From the NCBI GenBank assembly GCA_037074705.1, contig CM073594.1, positions 74,758,509 to 74,822,508 on the forward strand: a stretch of DNA of 64,000 nt. The letters are read 5' to 3'. Origin of the DNA: Zhengitettix transpicula (taxonomy: Eukaryota > Arthropoda > Insecta > Orthoptera > Tetrigidae). The position numbers and the translations under genes were made by a program. Shown piece by piece: positions 23,001 to 34,756 of this stretch (position 1 is its first letter; each line of letters begins with the position of its first letter). The notes below the pieces were generated by a model, which was not told where the DNA came from, did no database searches, and worked only from the letters and a program-made list of their open reading frames with translations.

Positions 23001-23744
23001 GATAATATCATGAATTCGTGGGCAAAATGTTGTCATCGGAGAAACACGGCTGGACGGTTCGCAATTACTAAAGGCAGAATTTTTTCCCCCACTTAATAAA
23101 CAGGCACAGTGGTTGTTAGTTTTACCATTTCCCTGATCAGTAAGAGATCTATAGAATCTAGATGATTCAGCGTCATACTCTTTCGATTTCAAATTGAAGA
23201 CTTTCAGTTTTTGATTTTTAAGAAACATTAAGACGGTGAAGAAATAATTTTCTTATTAATTGCTTGAGGTTTTAACACAAAATTAATGGGAAAAAGATAT
23301 AAGACGCAGGCAATACAGTATAACAGAAAAAAATTATTACTGCTATCCCGTCTGGACTTGGCTGCAACTGCAAAAAGATACATATTAAAATATAATATTT
23401 AAACCCTTTCGGGCATACTTTTTTATATTTTTTAAAACTAAATTATGTAATATGAATTTTTGTAAATACAATACGATAGTAAAGCAAAAAATATGTTCGA
23501 AATTTTTATATCATCTTAACATATCTATTATGTTGCAAATATGCATCATCATTCACATGTTGGTTCTAAATATGAATGGTCATTAAACAATAAGTTCAAG
23601 TTTTTACTTTTTTTGTATTTGTGAATAAAATTTGGTTGTAGTAAAAATAGATATAATTTAAAGTATATTTATAAATTTTCCTTAGTAAAAGTTAGTCGAA
23701 AATAAAAAGTCTTAATTAAATTTATAAAAAAAATATTGATAGCT
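23001..23744. other. Stretch with possible LINE 5' remnant, otherwise empty
   Basis: A minus frame at 22950-23228 overlaps the start of the RT relic and may be eroded LINE ORF. From 23230 on, nothing was recognised. Confidence 0.4.
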
Positions 23745-23751
23745 CTCTCTC

Positions 23752-23801
<50 letters not shown>

Positions 23802-23802
23802 C
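23745..23802. repeat. (CT)n-(TA)n microsatellite
   Basis: A run of CT is followed by a run of TA that abuts the stub of LTR unit A. Confidence 0.95.
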
Positions 23803-24837
23803 ACAAAATAAAATTAAACAATTGATTTGCCCCACGTTGGGCGCCAAAATGTAATAATTAACTATAGAACAATGAATTATGATAGCCACACGTTGGTGAA
23901 GCAAAAAATTTAATAATTAAATATGAAACAATTTAAAATGAAACAATAATGTCCACGTTAATGCATCAATTTAAATAATGGAAATTTTAAATCAAAGGAT
24001 CATAAATAAGAAAATTTATTCAAACTGACCAAACAGTTAATTTATTCGATGTACACAGATTTCCAATTACAAATAAATATTCGATGACCTATTACAACAA
24101 TTATTAGGTACAAACAAAGTTTTTACTCTTAATTTAAGGGTCTTTATCTGGGCCTTTAAATAAAGAAAGGTATTACTCCTTTTTTAAACAATCAAATTTC
24201 AGTGACGATTACACTTTAATGAATTAATTTACTAATTATTATTTACAGTATTCAAAAAAATCGATATCTGCGAATTTTACCTTTAGTCAAAGGTTTACAA
24301 TAATAATTGAATTGAGGTATGAATTACAGTTTCTCTGGTTCCAGGGCAATTTTAACTCTTTCCACAACACTTACACACACTTAATTTTCTAAAAACAGGC
24401 CATTATTTTCACTGACTTTTACACTTCACTGTTGGATTAGCAAGTGTTGGCTATATCTTGAATACGACTTATTCCGCAATTATGCCAATTTGCGGTAATT
24501 CAGATAATTCCCCACGTAGACTTTTCAAAATTATTTGGCATAAACAAGAACACTCGGAAATCTTTCCGCAGCACTATTCAGGTGAATGCTGTACGCTGCC
24601 TCTACTTAACAACTTTACTTTTCAGTACTTTGAAAGCGTCTCGTCTATTTCTAATACGACCGCTTTCTGCCGTTCTTGATCGCCAACTGCTCTATACGTT
24701 CTCTTAGTGCGGCAACAGTCCTACAATGATTTAGACTTGTTATTATTGTCCAGTCTTGTGTGTGATTTGTGTCTGCTTGCCGATAACAGTTCAAGTCCAC
24801 AATTTTTTTAATTATTAATTGCCTTTTAATTGCTTCA
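23803..24837 (-). mobile_element. LTR unit A: LTR, primer-binding site and short stub
   Basis: On the minus strand a 988-bp LTR (24837 to 23850) starts TGAAGCAATTAAAAGGC and ends TAATTATTACA. After 3 bp comes an 18-nt primer-binding-site-like sequence, TGGCGCCCAACGTGGGGC (23829-23846). Then comes a stub of about 26 AT-rich bases ending at a TA microsatellite. The other side, 24838-24850, is also TA repeat. No gag-pol and no second LTR follow. The block CCCAGATAAAGACCCT, seen in the other units, lies inside the LTR. The PBS starting TGG just after the LTR suggests a gypsy-type element. Confidence 0.7.
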
Positions 24838-25095
24838 ATATATATATATACTAACTGGGTGACTGGCGTTTCCCGGGTTGTTATATATCCATAACGTCCG
24901 ATTTGACTCTAATCTAGGTTGCTTTTGCATTCTTTTTACGTAACCACCGTCCCCCAAATGTGCTCACATACCATGCCGAAAGGGCTTTAAGTCATTGACC
25001 CCGAAAAAGTTGAATTATATCGGCCGTTTAACATGGTCGAAATTAACGTAAAAACAATTACACATACATACATCCTATTTTATTATATAGATATA
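24838..25095 (-). repeat. Repeat family 2, internally deleted copy
   Basis: The minus strand carries GGCCGATATAATTCAAC, TTTTTCGGGGTCAATGA, GGCATGGTATG, then AACCTAGATTAGAGTCAAAT and ACAACCCGGGAAACGCC. The last block is the 3' end also seen at 55240. It abuts the TA repeat at the 5' edge of LTR unit A. Confidence 0.7.
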
Positions 25096-26639
25096 ATTTT
25101 TTGAAACAAATATAATTAGGTCTGCTTTATCACATTAAATGGATAATTATAATCTTAGTGTAATTAGAATTTCCTGAGATTGAAGTTTTTTTCTTGAAAA
25201 AACCAGAAAAACAGAAAATAAATGTTCTGAAGTTGACCGGCGAGAAGCAAAATCTTTCCTAACGGGTTGTCTCACAGAAAACTAGGACAGGCATGTTTTA
25301 ACCTGGCCACGGATGACTAAAGTTTCACATTTCCTTAAGTACATGTTGTTTCATATCTGCATCACAATTTATCTCTCTTAGAAGCCAACAGATGCCTCTT
25401 GGGTGATACTAAAATTTATGTTGCATATATGCTACAAAATGCACCAAAGAATTAAAGTATAAGTTAGTTTTCTCTGAAAGGAAAATCTGGTATGAGCTGC
25501 GTGTCTTTCTTACAGGTCTTACGATTTTTAATAACCTGACGAAAGCATAACGGCTTGTAGAAACGAGCTATTTATTTTATCTCTTAATTTTGTCTGTTAT
25601 TTATCTAGTCTGTATTTATCTAGTTATATAATACTGACATTTTTTATTTAATCCTTTGAACCTTTGAAAGTTATTTTACCTTACATTTGATCATTTCCTC
25701 CTCTTCTCTCGCTTGTATCACAGTTGCAAGGAAACGCAGGTTAATTAGTCTTGTCTTGCCCGTTTGTGTTTCTATTTATTCCAAAATATATGGAATGGTG
25801 GTAAGGGTTGTATGTATATATATTCACGGCTTCCCTTGACTGCACTAAAATCTCCAACACGATACAAGACAGGTAACTAGGACAAGGTGGTTGTTGCAGC
25901 TCATCTAATTTCAACAACAATCTTGTTGGGGTGAGGTAGGGAAAGACGTGCCTTTGTATGTGTGTTAAATGAAGAGGAGCAGAAGGATGAAATTAGGTTA
26001 GAGAGAAAGAAATGGAGGCTTACCGCAAATTTACGAAACGAGGAACTGGGATAAAGAAATTCTGGTCTGCAGCAGATTGGAGTTTCTGTTCAGTGTGTGT
26101 GTGTGTGTGAGTTCAAGCGAAATCGTGGCGAGATGTATCTGCCTCTTTTCGGAATATATTTGAGGTGATATAAAGAGTGAGGGTGACAAGGAAATGTGTA
26201 AGAGAGAAACGTAGAATTGGGTGCTGCTGGATATGGATAAAGCCGAGTGGGTAATTTGAATTTAAAGCAGAAGGAGAAGATACAAGACAGAGGTTGGTGT
26301 GGGGAGTGAATTGTTAAGGTAAAGTGGTACAAAGACAGAAACTCTGCACAACTTCAGAACTACTGTACCGTTTTCTGCGGAGATATTACAGTCTCGTATT
26401 TTCCAAAACTTGAAACGTTCCGCTGTAACTGCAGATGTAGCCTGGAGAAGTCACGATAATACCGAGCTTTCCACTTTGTGGTGTCTCCTTACTAATCAAC
26501 GGTGGTATTTTTCCCCGTGAAAAAACCCGAGAAATTTCCATTCAGGACCGACATACTTTATAAGGAAGACACCCCCACCAAGTGGAACTATATTTTCCAG
26601 AACAGAAGAAATTATACTAACTCCTTGGCTCGACAGCCA
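25096..26639. other. Stretch with one hammerhead-like motif, otherwise no gene
   Basis: At 25536-25566 CTGACGA is followed by AAGC, a 6-base loop, GCTT, GTA and GAAAC. The motif sits in a family-3-like fragment (25532-25600, ACCTGACGAAAGC and GCTATTTATTTTATCTC). A (GT)n tract is at 26094-26109. Frames here are chance. Confidence 0.5.
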
Positions 26640-26734
26640 ATGGCCTACCGAGACGGCTGCCAGACTGTCATCTTACATGCCACACTCTGGATTTGGGAGT
26701 GACACACAGAAGAAATTATATCAATCGAAAATCA

Positions 26735-26860
26735 GCCATATAGGCTACGGAACTGAATTACAAAATCTCGACCGGAGTGGTAATCGAACCACGGATCCCC
26801 CAATGGGTTACGTGGGTGCTCTTGAATTTAAGCTTCTTCGATTTGACTTCTCCATATGAT
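26735..26860 (-). repeat. tRNA-derived SINE head
   Basis: On the minus strand GTAACCCATTGGGGGATCC is followed by GTGGTTCGATTACCACTCC, which holds a good B box, and then GGTCGAGATTTTG. The A-box region is degenerate. The CCGGTCGAGATTTT block is shared with the copy at 38060-38130. Confidence 0.55.
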
Positions 26861-27795
26861 GTATATAATTGAGCATAGGATATTTACAAGATCACACATG
26901 ACGAGATTAATAATCGTGGAAGAAACGTGTTTCAAAGTAAAAGGTATTTTGTACAAATTCGAACCATAAAATATTATTGTTTATCAGAATATAAAGTAAT
27001 TTAAGAAAAATACAATTCGCCTACTAAAGTAGTAACTATTAAATCCCAGTTCTATGATCAGTCCATTTAATGATTAAATATAGGTACGTCATGAGAAAGC
27101 TGTTATGAAAGGTCTCATAAAGGAAGCTACAGCTTGAAAAATAGAAAAGCTATATCAAATAAGAGATCTAATTTAGGTAAAATTTGGAATATTTAGAGTT
27201 TAAAAAATTACAATTATCAAAAAGAACTGAAGAATAATTAGGTAAAACAGTAGCCAAACTTAAGTGATATAATTGAGTTTTGTCTGCTAATTGTCTAATT
27301 ATTTATGTAATTATGAAAATTAATGGGTCCGATTCTGATTTTGGTTCTTCAGTGTCGAAAACGAAACACCCTCGTGCTACCTACGAGAAACTAAAAGTAT
27401 TAATAAAAATCAATATTGCAATTTACGGGTGACTGAGTTTAACTGTAACAAAAACTGGAAAGGAAAAAAACAATCAACAAAAACACTCTGTCTTTGCTCC
27501 CCCCACTAACGAAAACAATCATAATTAAATAAATATAATGGCCAAACAGAAAAGATTGTAATAAAAAAATGTAATTAATAAAATTAAAACAACGTATCAC
27601 AACGTAAAATTTTTGTCTGTTTTTTAATATTATAGATTAAAGAAATTAACGAAAATTTTCATGAAATTTACAATAATTAATTTATAAGTTTAACGTCGTT
27701 TCAGTGCATTTTTCTACTTTCATCAGGGTTTCAATAAAGTTGTTACGTTAGAACGGTAACAATTTCATAAAATATTTCAAGTTCAAGATTAACAG
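26861..27795. other. AT-rich stretch with one hammerhead-like motif
   Basis: On the minus strand at 27694-27727 CTGATGAAAGTAG is followed after 8 bases by CACTGAAACGACG. Both core boxes are intact, but only 3 bp of stem (AGT/ACT) are visible between them. The rest shows no gene. Confidence 0.5.
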
Positions 27796-28545
27796 TATAT
27801 ATATATATATTGTGGTAATTAAAAGGCAATTATTAATTAAAAATTTAAAAGTTTGGACTCTAATTGTTAACGGCAGAAAACACACGAGTTGCACACTAGA
27901 ATGGGCAATTATGCCACATGTTTAGGTATTGTAGGCTGTTGGTTTTTGCTAGACCGTGGTGTGGCCAGTCGTCGTCAAAGCATAGCAGAATAAAGTTGTT
28001 GTTGAATTGTAGCAAAGAGTCTTCGTCGAGATATTGTAGTGTAAAGTTGTCATATAAAGATTGCAGAGTAAAGGTGTCTTCGCAGAAAAATAGCAGAATA
28101 AAGTCGTCGAGATATAGCAGAATTAGACCATGGATTCTATTGTTGGGAGACAAAAGAATTGCATCCGACGTCTAATAGTCTTCAGAACGATCGAACTACA
28201 TTTCCTTAACGAACGGAGAATCAACTTTTGTCAAACCAACAGTGACAATTAAGGTCTGTTAAAAATGATCTGTTATAAAGTCAATGAGTGTGTATGTCAA
28301 TGAACGGGCCAAATTGCCCTGATATCCAGAAACTGTAAGTTACAATTTCACTAAATTCATATTAATGGTTTACAAATATGAATTTGTTTGTTTATTTAAA
28401 AATCTTAATTATTATTAAAGCATTGTTTCATTTAAAATTTAAATTAATACAAAGTGTTGCTCCAACGTAGGGATTTAACCGAATACCACAAATTGGCGCC
28501 TTAACGTGAGGCATCGTTTTTAACTTTATTTAATAAGTAAATATT

Positions 28546-28548
<3 letters not shown>
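27796..28548 (+). mobile_element. LTR unit B: LTR, primer-binding site and short stub
   Basis: The LTR at 27811-28490 (680 bp) starts TGTGGTAATTAAAAGGC and ends GAATACCACA, so TGTGGT and ACCACA are inverted. After 3 bp, TGGCGCCTTAACGTGAGGC (28494-28512) is a diverged primer-binding site. A 36-base stub ends at ATTACA (28548), and a long TA microsatellite begins at once. The 5' side (27796-27810) is TA repeat too. It contains a degenerate minisatellite at 27975-28130. There is no coding region; short frames inside are chance. Confidence 0.65.
27975..28130 (+). repeat. Degenerate minisatellite inside LTR unit B
   Basis: Units of roughly 24-30 bp recur as GCAGAATAAAGTTGT, GTAGTGTAAAGTTGTC, GCAGAGTAAAGGTGTC, GCAGAATAAAGTCGTC and GCAGAATTAGA, about five or six units. 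The homologous part of unit A does not show it. Confidence 0.6.

Positions 28549-28608
<60 letters not shown>
28549..28608. repeat. (TA)n microsatellite
   Basis: About 30 TA units lie directly after the stub of LTR unit B. Confidence 0.97.
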
Positions 28609-28610
<2 letters not shown>

Positions 28611-30299
28611 TTTTTAATCTAATATAATGTTAAAAACTAAGATCAGAAGTAAACTTCGTTAAATTGTTAAATAAAATATTCTAAGTTGTCGAGAAAGGTC
28701 ATGGATTTCTTGAATTTATAAAACTAAACATATCACTGCGTTTCGCCTTTAATTTGGGGCTTAATGAGGTGAAAAATAAAAAGAAGGTGATATATTGTTT
28801 CTAATTCTATTATTCGTTTTGTTATTTGCAAGCAATAATTTTTTTCCCCATAGTTAATCGCTACCTTTAAATACTGTTAGACAGTGTTTGTACATTATTA
28901 CGTGCAGAGGGTGTGGTCTTGTACTGTGGAGGGAGACGTTCATCCATGACGTGGAACAAGTAAACCAACGGTTTCTACCACTCCGTGTGGCCCTTTTCCA
29001 TGCAGTTGACATCACTGTGATCTGTAAAAAAGTTTCCGTGAACAGGGTTGAAGCCCCCATTTTGTGGAAGAAAATCAAGTGGAATAGAATCGAGGGATTT
29101 TGACGAAAGTATTCCTCGACATATTTTTTTTTCGCCAACCAGAGTCTTCTTAGCTCTCTGGCTGGACTTGTCGATAGATTTGTGGCGAAAACCTTGGAGT
29201 TATTTCGGCTGAAACCTCCAGTGGCAGTTTCCTGAGCTTATTTCATCGGCCTGCAACAACTCTCTCTCTCTGTCCTTCCTTCAAACTAACACACACTTGC
29301 ATATAAACACACTTGGCACAACGTCAGAACCCACCACGACCCACATCTTTCCAAAATTAAACACATATATACGTGCGTGAGTGACCGTGTGTGTGTGTGT
29401 GTGTTTATTTGGGAAATGACGTGATCCATTCCGTTTAAAATCCAATTTACAGACATTGCACATCCAGTTGAGTAATATTTCTGTTCGTTTATAGAGAGAC
29501 AGAGAATTTTATGACCGCATGTGAACATGGAAAAGGATTCACTATTGGCATCATTGCTATATATTTAAACGACGAACACTGCACTTAGTTCCAGAGTTTA
29601 TTAGAACAAAAATTTGTTTGGAGATATAAATCAATTAAGTGTTTTTCAATTATTGATGCGTCTAAAACTCTTTTCTACTTGTTCCACCAATCAAAAGTCG
29701 CATTTAAAGTCACAGAATTTGTCGTTACTCACTTGTGTCACTACAAAAGTGGATTAACTTGGTTTTCGGTGATTCTACAGGAAATGACGTCATACACCCT
29801 AACACCCCTCGAACACTTAACTTTCACCAGGTGGTTAATTCCTAATCAAAATTTAATTTTCGATCTAACATTTAAAATTATTAATAGGTGCAAGAACAGA
29901 TAATTAGAGAAATAATAATTGTAATTAATTTTTACATGCTTTTATCCGGATGGTTTTCTTTGACTGTCCGCTAATCCTTTTTGTACAATAAAATTAAAAT
30001 TTTTATCTCTTAATTGTTAACTTGGTGAAGGTCCTTAACCGGACAGAAACATGATGTTAAATTAATTTAATTTATAATATTTTAAATTGACTGTTCTTGG
30101 CATTAATATTAATTTAATTCCTTAAGCTTAAACTTTCTAGTTCCCTTTGTAGATGTCTCATTTTTAGAATTTCTTGCTCAAATTTTGAGTTATGTTATCA
30201 TGTTGTCGATGGTTCAAATTTCCTGTTACTCCTTACATTGAATAAAATTTTATCTCAGAGTAGGGGAAAGAATGAAATATTTATATATATTAAGGTCTA
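28609..30299. other. Stretch with two hammerhead-like motifs and unresolved frames
   Basis: A minus motif at 28736-28771 ends in GGCGAAACGCAGTG but has lost the CTGATGA side. A plus motif at 30022-30055 reads TTGGTGAAG, GTCC, a 6-base loop, GGAC, then AGAAACATGATG, with a perfect 4-bp stem. At 28854-29138 both strands carry frames of 70-94 codons. The minus one contains a pyrimidine tract and AG (CTTTTTTACAG), but no family is recognised. A GT repeat lies near 29390. Confidence 0.45.
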
Positions 30300-30400
30300 G
30301 GCTCTTCTTCGCACCTGACGAAAGGTACAAAGATCCCAGAAACGGTGTGTGGTATTTATATTATCACTTTTTTGTCTGAATTGGCTCTCTTTCTTATTCA
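30300..30400 (+). repeat. Repeat family 3 copy with intact hammerhead-like core
   Basis: CTGACGA at 30315-30321 and GAAAC at 30339-30343 are both intact. They are followed by GGTGTGTGGTATTTATATTA, TTTTGTCTGAATTGGCTC and TCTTATTCAGAAT, the usual family-3 tail. Confidence 0.6.
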
Positions 30401-30440
30401 GAATCCTATTCTGTTCACTGAATAAAAATATAAGTCTTAA

Positions 30441-31556
30441 TAATATATATTGTAATGCCAATTAAACAGGCCATTAATTGTTTTTAATATAATTAAATTG
30501 TTAGCGATACGAATGCGTAAAGGCGACAATGAAGGCGGGTTTTTCCTTTGTTCAACAATGGAGACCATGCGCGGAGAAAACTGAGTATGCACTTGGAGAA
30601 CGCCAGTCTGGAATCGGCGATTGATAGGTGAATGAGTCAAAATTCTGCGTACGAGAGATGAAACTGTTAAAAGTCGACGGGGAGATATAATACAGTTCAG
30701 TTCACCTAGTGCAACAAACAGTAAAGTTTGCAGATATAAAGTACGAATGGCGATATCCTATATTTCTACATGAAAGCAGGCAAATATTTTTACGGAGAGA
30801 TTTATATAATAATTTGCACACGGTGAAGCAAATGGTGGCCTCTCGCTGATTGAAAACTTATCGCATAGAGGAGACCGGAATCCACCAGCAGACCAAAGGG
30901 GGCGGCTCATCCGAGGTTCCAGATAGCAGAGGACGAGTATTTTAATCGTGTGTATTAAAATTTTCAATGAAGTGTAGAGTCTGTGTAAAAATGGTTTTTT
31001 AGTGTGGTAGTTTTCAAGATACAAGAGAGAGATCAGATAGCAGACATACGTTCCGCGAGTAACAAAACATTTATACAAATTTGTAAACGATAATTAAAAA
31101 GGTATAGTCAGATTTTGTTCATTTTTCTTTTCACTTATTTTCATATTGTTTTAGGTTAACTTTTTATATTTGAATTGTTAATTGTCAGTTTATACATTGA
31201 TTTTGTTCTAATTATCAAGCCCAGTTATGGCCCTGAGATAAGAGATTCGACGTATTTGTTTGTAATTATAATGTATGTTCATAAATGCCACGAATTAATA
31301 AATTAAAATTAAAGTATTTGTTTTTAACTGGATGGAATTCGGCGTGAAAAACAGGTCTTGTACATTGTAAATTTATCAACAATAATAAATTTCTTTTAAA
31401 ACTTAGTAAATGTTGTTAATTACTCCTATGATTTAAGACCACCTTTTTAATCATTATATATTCGACGTCTTCAACGTGTGGTTAATTATTCAAATTTTAT
31501 TTAATTTTTTTGTTAATTGATTCATTAAATTAATAGTCATCCCGTTGTTTATTAAA
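30441..31556 (+). mobile_element. LTR unit D, diverged
   Basis: The LTR begins at 30451 with TGTAATGCCAATTAAACAGG right after TA-rich bases. It ends near 31458 (CATTATA), about 1008 bp. The start aligns with LTR unit E on the other strand (GGCCATTAATTGTTT, then GTTAGCGATAC). The shared block ATTATCAAGCCCAGTTATGG is at about 31215. A decayed primer-binding site, CGACGTCTTCAACGTGTGG, follows at 31463-31481. The AT-rich stub is longer here and runs into ATATATACATATATG. There is no coding content. Confidence 0.55.
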
Positions 31557-33453
31557 TATATACATATATGTATATTGGTACATTCTATTAAAAATTTGTT
31601 TGGCTTGAAATATAATTACAGTAGATAACTCATATGACTCGGTCTTAATTCGTCGTGTAATAAATATTTTTCCATTTTGCTTTTGTCCAAAAAATTTATC
31701 GTTCTAAACTTAAATTACTATATTTTCAACCAGGTGGAAAACTTTACATTTTGTTACGTGTTCAAGTTTTCTGGTCCTCGCGTACAAATAATCTGATCAA
31801 AGGATTTTTTCCCCTCAAATAATTGTTGAATAGATCTGAAATTAACGAATTAACACTCGGTTACCTGCTCTTCCAAAATATCAGAGAACTGAATCAACGA
31901 ATAGTGTAAAAATATCGTTAATTAGTCATATAGTGGGTTGGTTGAAATTAAAGAAAATTAATATGTGATTGAAAGAATATCGATAGAATTAATAAAATAG
32001 TAATTAAGGAAAATAGGTCTAACTGAGGCGGTATACGAAATCAGAACTTCAGGGAACTGTAGTGGAACACACTGAATATATTCTGTGGAATTTTACTGAG
32101 CTGAAGCATGATTATAACGGTCCTACTTTGTCCAGTTCTGCCTCCTTGTGTCTAGTGGAATCAGGAAGAATTAAATGATGACATTAATTCTTCACGGTCG
32201 CATTTATTTCCCTACTAAGGAAACTATTAAATATACAATAGTAAAATGTGCCCAAGAACGATCAGAATAATATTGTTCATTGATTGAATTAAAAACAAAT
32301 GTTTCAAATAAAACCGTGTTTCATCCCTTTATTTGGGGCCTTCTTCAGGTTTTTAATATTCGTATAATGTATAATTTGGAGTTTTTCGAATAACTTCCAT
32401 AAGCGAAAAATATATTAGTATCATTCATCTTTGCGTGTTCTCCACGCTCATGGATCGCCATTTTAGCAGTTAAGGAGAATATTAAATAAGCAAATAATTA
32501 TAGAGTCTGATTAATTTTTACCTGTTTTAAATCAATTACGTTATAATAGGGTAGGGTTTCAAGCCGAGGGAAGCTCTTAACATATCATAGGAAGTGGGAT
32601 AACCACAACCCCATCCCCCCAAAAAATGTTTATTTCTCGACATTAACCCCTGAGTTTCATTAACTTTTAAATCGAAACTTAGAGATAATCTCTAAGCGGT
32701 GTCAGGCCATAGCCAAGGGATTAACGAGCCGGATCAATATCCCCCCGGTGATTATTCCGGAAGTGACGTCATTGCCGCCAACGTTTAGTGGGGTAATTAA
32801 TTCTTATGGAATGGAAGGTTTTTTTTTACGAGACTGTGGCCCAGTAAAAGGATGTAGGGAACATTATTTCAGAGGCGGTTTAAGGACGTTGCATGATGTA
32901 GAGTGTTAAACCTTAATGAGTCGTAACACTTCCCCATCGATATTGGACTGAAAGCTTTTAATAGAACTTTCAAGGTCTCACCTAGAACCGCGCTGAACAT
33001 AATTACTAGACTAGACTCTACGCTGTTCACATTCTCCTGAAAAACACATTTGCTCATGAGTACAAAAATTTCCAACAGGACTGCAATTTCTTCAACTCTC
33101 AAAAATTATTTTACTACTAAAAATGCAACATCATCTTTTTTAAAATATTCACCATTTAAAAAATATTTACCAGACGTAAAAAAAAATGATTGCCAGTAAA
33201 AGAAGAATGACGTTCAGAAAACCTTCTGATAAAGAAAAATATATATAATTTGTTTCTGGAGAAAAACAAAATTATAGTATAGGAAAAGGATCAAGAGAAT
33301 ATAAAATCATAAAGGAAGAAAATCTTATACTGAAAAATGTCCCAACCCGGAAATACGCATTCCCATTGAAATCATAAACTACAAAATTTCCGAGTTGTAA
33401 TACCCAATTAAATAAAAATTATTTATCAAAAAAATAATTTAGAAGCTGTAACA
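31557..33453. other. Stretch without gene, one hammerhead-like motif
   Basis: On the minus strand at 32314-32349 CCTGAAGAAGGCCCCAAAT is followed by AAAGGGATGAAACACGG. Both core boxes are intact, with a CCC/GGG stem. Around 32590-32720 faint family-1-like words occur (CATAGGAAGTGGG, AGCCAAGGGATTAAC), too weak to call. No supported reading frame was seen. Confidence 0.45.
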
Positions 33454-33455
33454 TA

Positions 33456-34756
33456 CCACTATGAACGTAAAGTAAGGTGATTTTATTTATAAAATATAAA
33501 TTCTTTATTTATTCTTCGAAATAAATTCCATCCCCTTCAAAGTAATCCCTGTCCGATAAAACGCACTTTTTCCAACGCTTTCTCCAGTCCTCAGAACAGT
33601 CGGAATAGTCTTTTCCGGTATAGCCTTCAAGACCTTCTTCGATTCGGTTTTCATCTCCTCAATCGTGTTAAAACGGCGTCCCCGCATTGGCCATCCATTT
33701 GAGTTTGCTGAATAGCGAGAAGTCGCACGGAGCCAAATCAGGCGAATACGGTGGTTGCGGAACGATATGAGTCGAGTTTTTGGCAAAAAAGTCTCGAAGA
33801 ACCCATGCAGTATGACATGGTGCATTATCGTGATGAAGGAACCAAGATTCCGACCGTTTCAGACGAATAGCTTCACGCAAACGACGCATAACGCTCAAAT
33901 AATATTCTTTGTTGACAGTTTGGCCCGGCGGAAGGAATTCATAGTGCACCAAACCACGATAATCAAAGAATATTGTCAACATAACCTTGATTTTCGATCG
34001 ACTTTGCCGTGGTCTTTTCGGTCTTGCTTCACCTTTTGCACGATATTAGCTGGATTGGTTGGTGGTTTCAGGGTCGTATGCGTAAATCCAAGTCTCGTCT
34101 CCAGTAATGATGCATTTCAAGTGGTCCTGATAGTCAAACAGCAAAGTTTCACACACATCAACGCAACGCTTTATTTCCAAAAAATGGAGCGATTTTGGCA
34201 CTAATCCAGACTTGACACGTTTGAGACACAAAACATTCTTCAAAATGGTTTAGGCTGAGCCAAATGATATTCCAACACTATCAGCGAGATCTCTAATTGT
34301 CCATCGACGATTTTCAAGCACCAAATCTTTGATTATTTGGCCGTGGCCCTCGTCGGTAGACGTTGATGGTCGTCCAGAGCGCGGTTCGTCTTCAACGCGT
34401 TCTCGGCCCTCTTTGAACTCGTTGTACCACTTATAAACTTTTTTTTGTGCCATAGTTTGATCACCAAACCCCCTTCCGCAACATTTTCAACGTGTCCGCA
34501 CAAGAATATTCGTTCTGTAAACAAAATTTGATGCAAGTTCTTTGCTCAACAAAATCACCCATTGCAAGAATCGAAAAATTCACTTTTGGTTGTTTACAAA
34601 AGCACGTGTAACTCCTAGATAATTAAACCTTTTAACAAACAGACGCTTGGCAAATATTATAGACAGTCCTACCAACCTAGGAAAAAAATTTTACCTGCCT
34701 TCCTAATACCCGGGAGTTTTAAATGACAATTTCACCTTACCTTTTGATCACAGTGG
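33456..34756 (-). mobile_element. mariner copy B, complete but inactive
   Basis: The element is 1301 bp with ends CCACTATGAACGTAAAGTAA (left) and, inverted, CCACTGTGATCAAAAGG (right), flanked by TA at 33454-33455 and 34757-34758. It is the same family as copy A, in opposite orientation 11.3 kb away. The two carry different disabling changes, so they decayed independently. Confidence 0.93.
33505..34562 (-). pseudogene. mariner transposase pseudogene, copy B
   Basis: The minus-strand ATG at 34562 matches copy A. A run of five G near 34470 shifts the frame within KAFGD. A TAA at 34250-34252 replaces the Gln after FGSA, and a TAA at 34046-34048 replaces the Glu after NQSS. KRPRQSRSK, deleted from copy A, is present. 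The catalytic motifs TGDETWIYAYDPE and HHDNAPCHTAW are intact. The third Asp is also intact in DLAPCDFSLF, unlike copy A. Codons before SWFLHH are deleted, and further shifts occur near 33700 and 33620. The C-terminal frame ends at 33505. Confidence 0.92.

Noticed and set aside
28854..29138. Possible internal exon on the minus strand after CTTTTTTACAG
   Set aside because: The acceptor is fair, but one frame has a stop, the other no recognisable sequence, and the donor is weak.
32580..32730. Further family-1 copy
   Set aside because: Only two short words match (CATAGGAAG, AGCCAAGGGATTAAC) and the order is not kept.
33755..34204. 149-codon plus frame
   Set aside because: It lies exactly antisense to the mariner copy B transposase and is its shadow.
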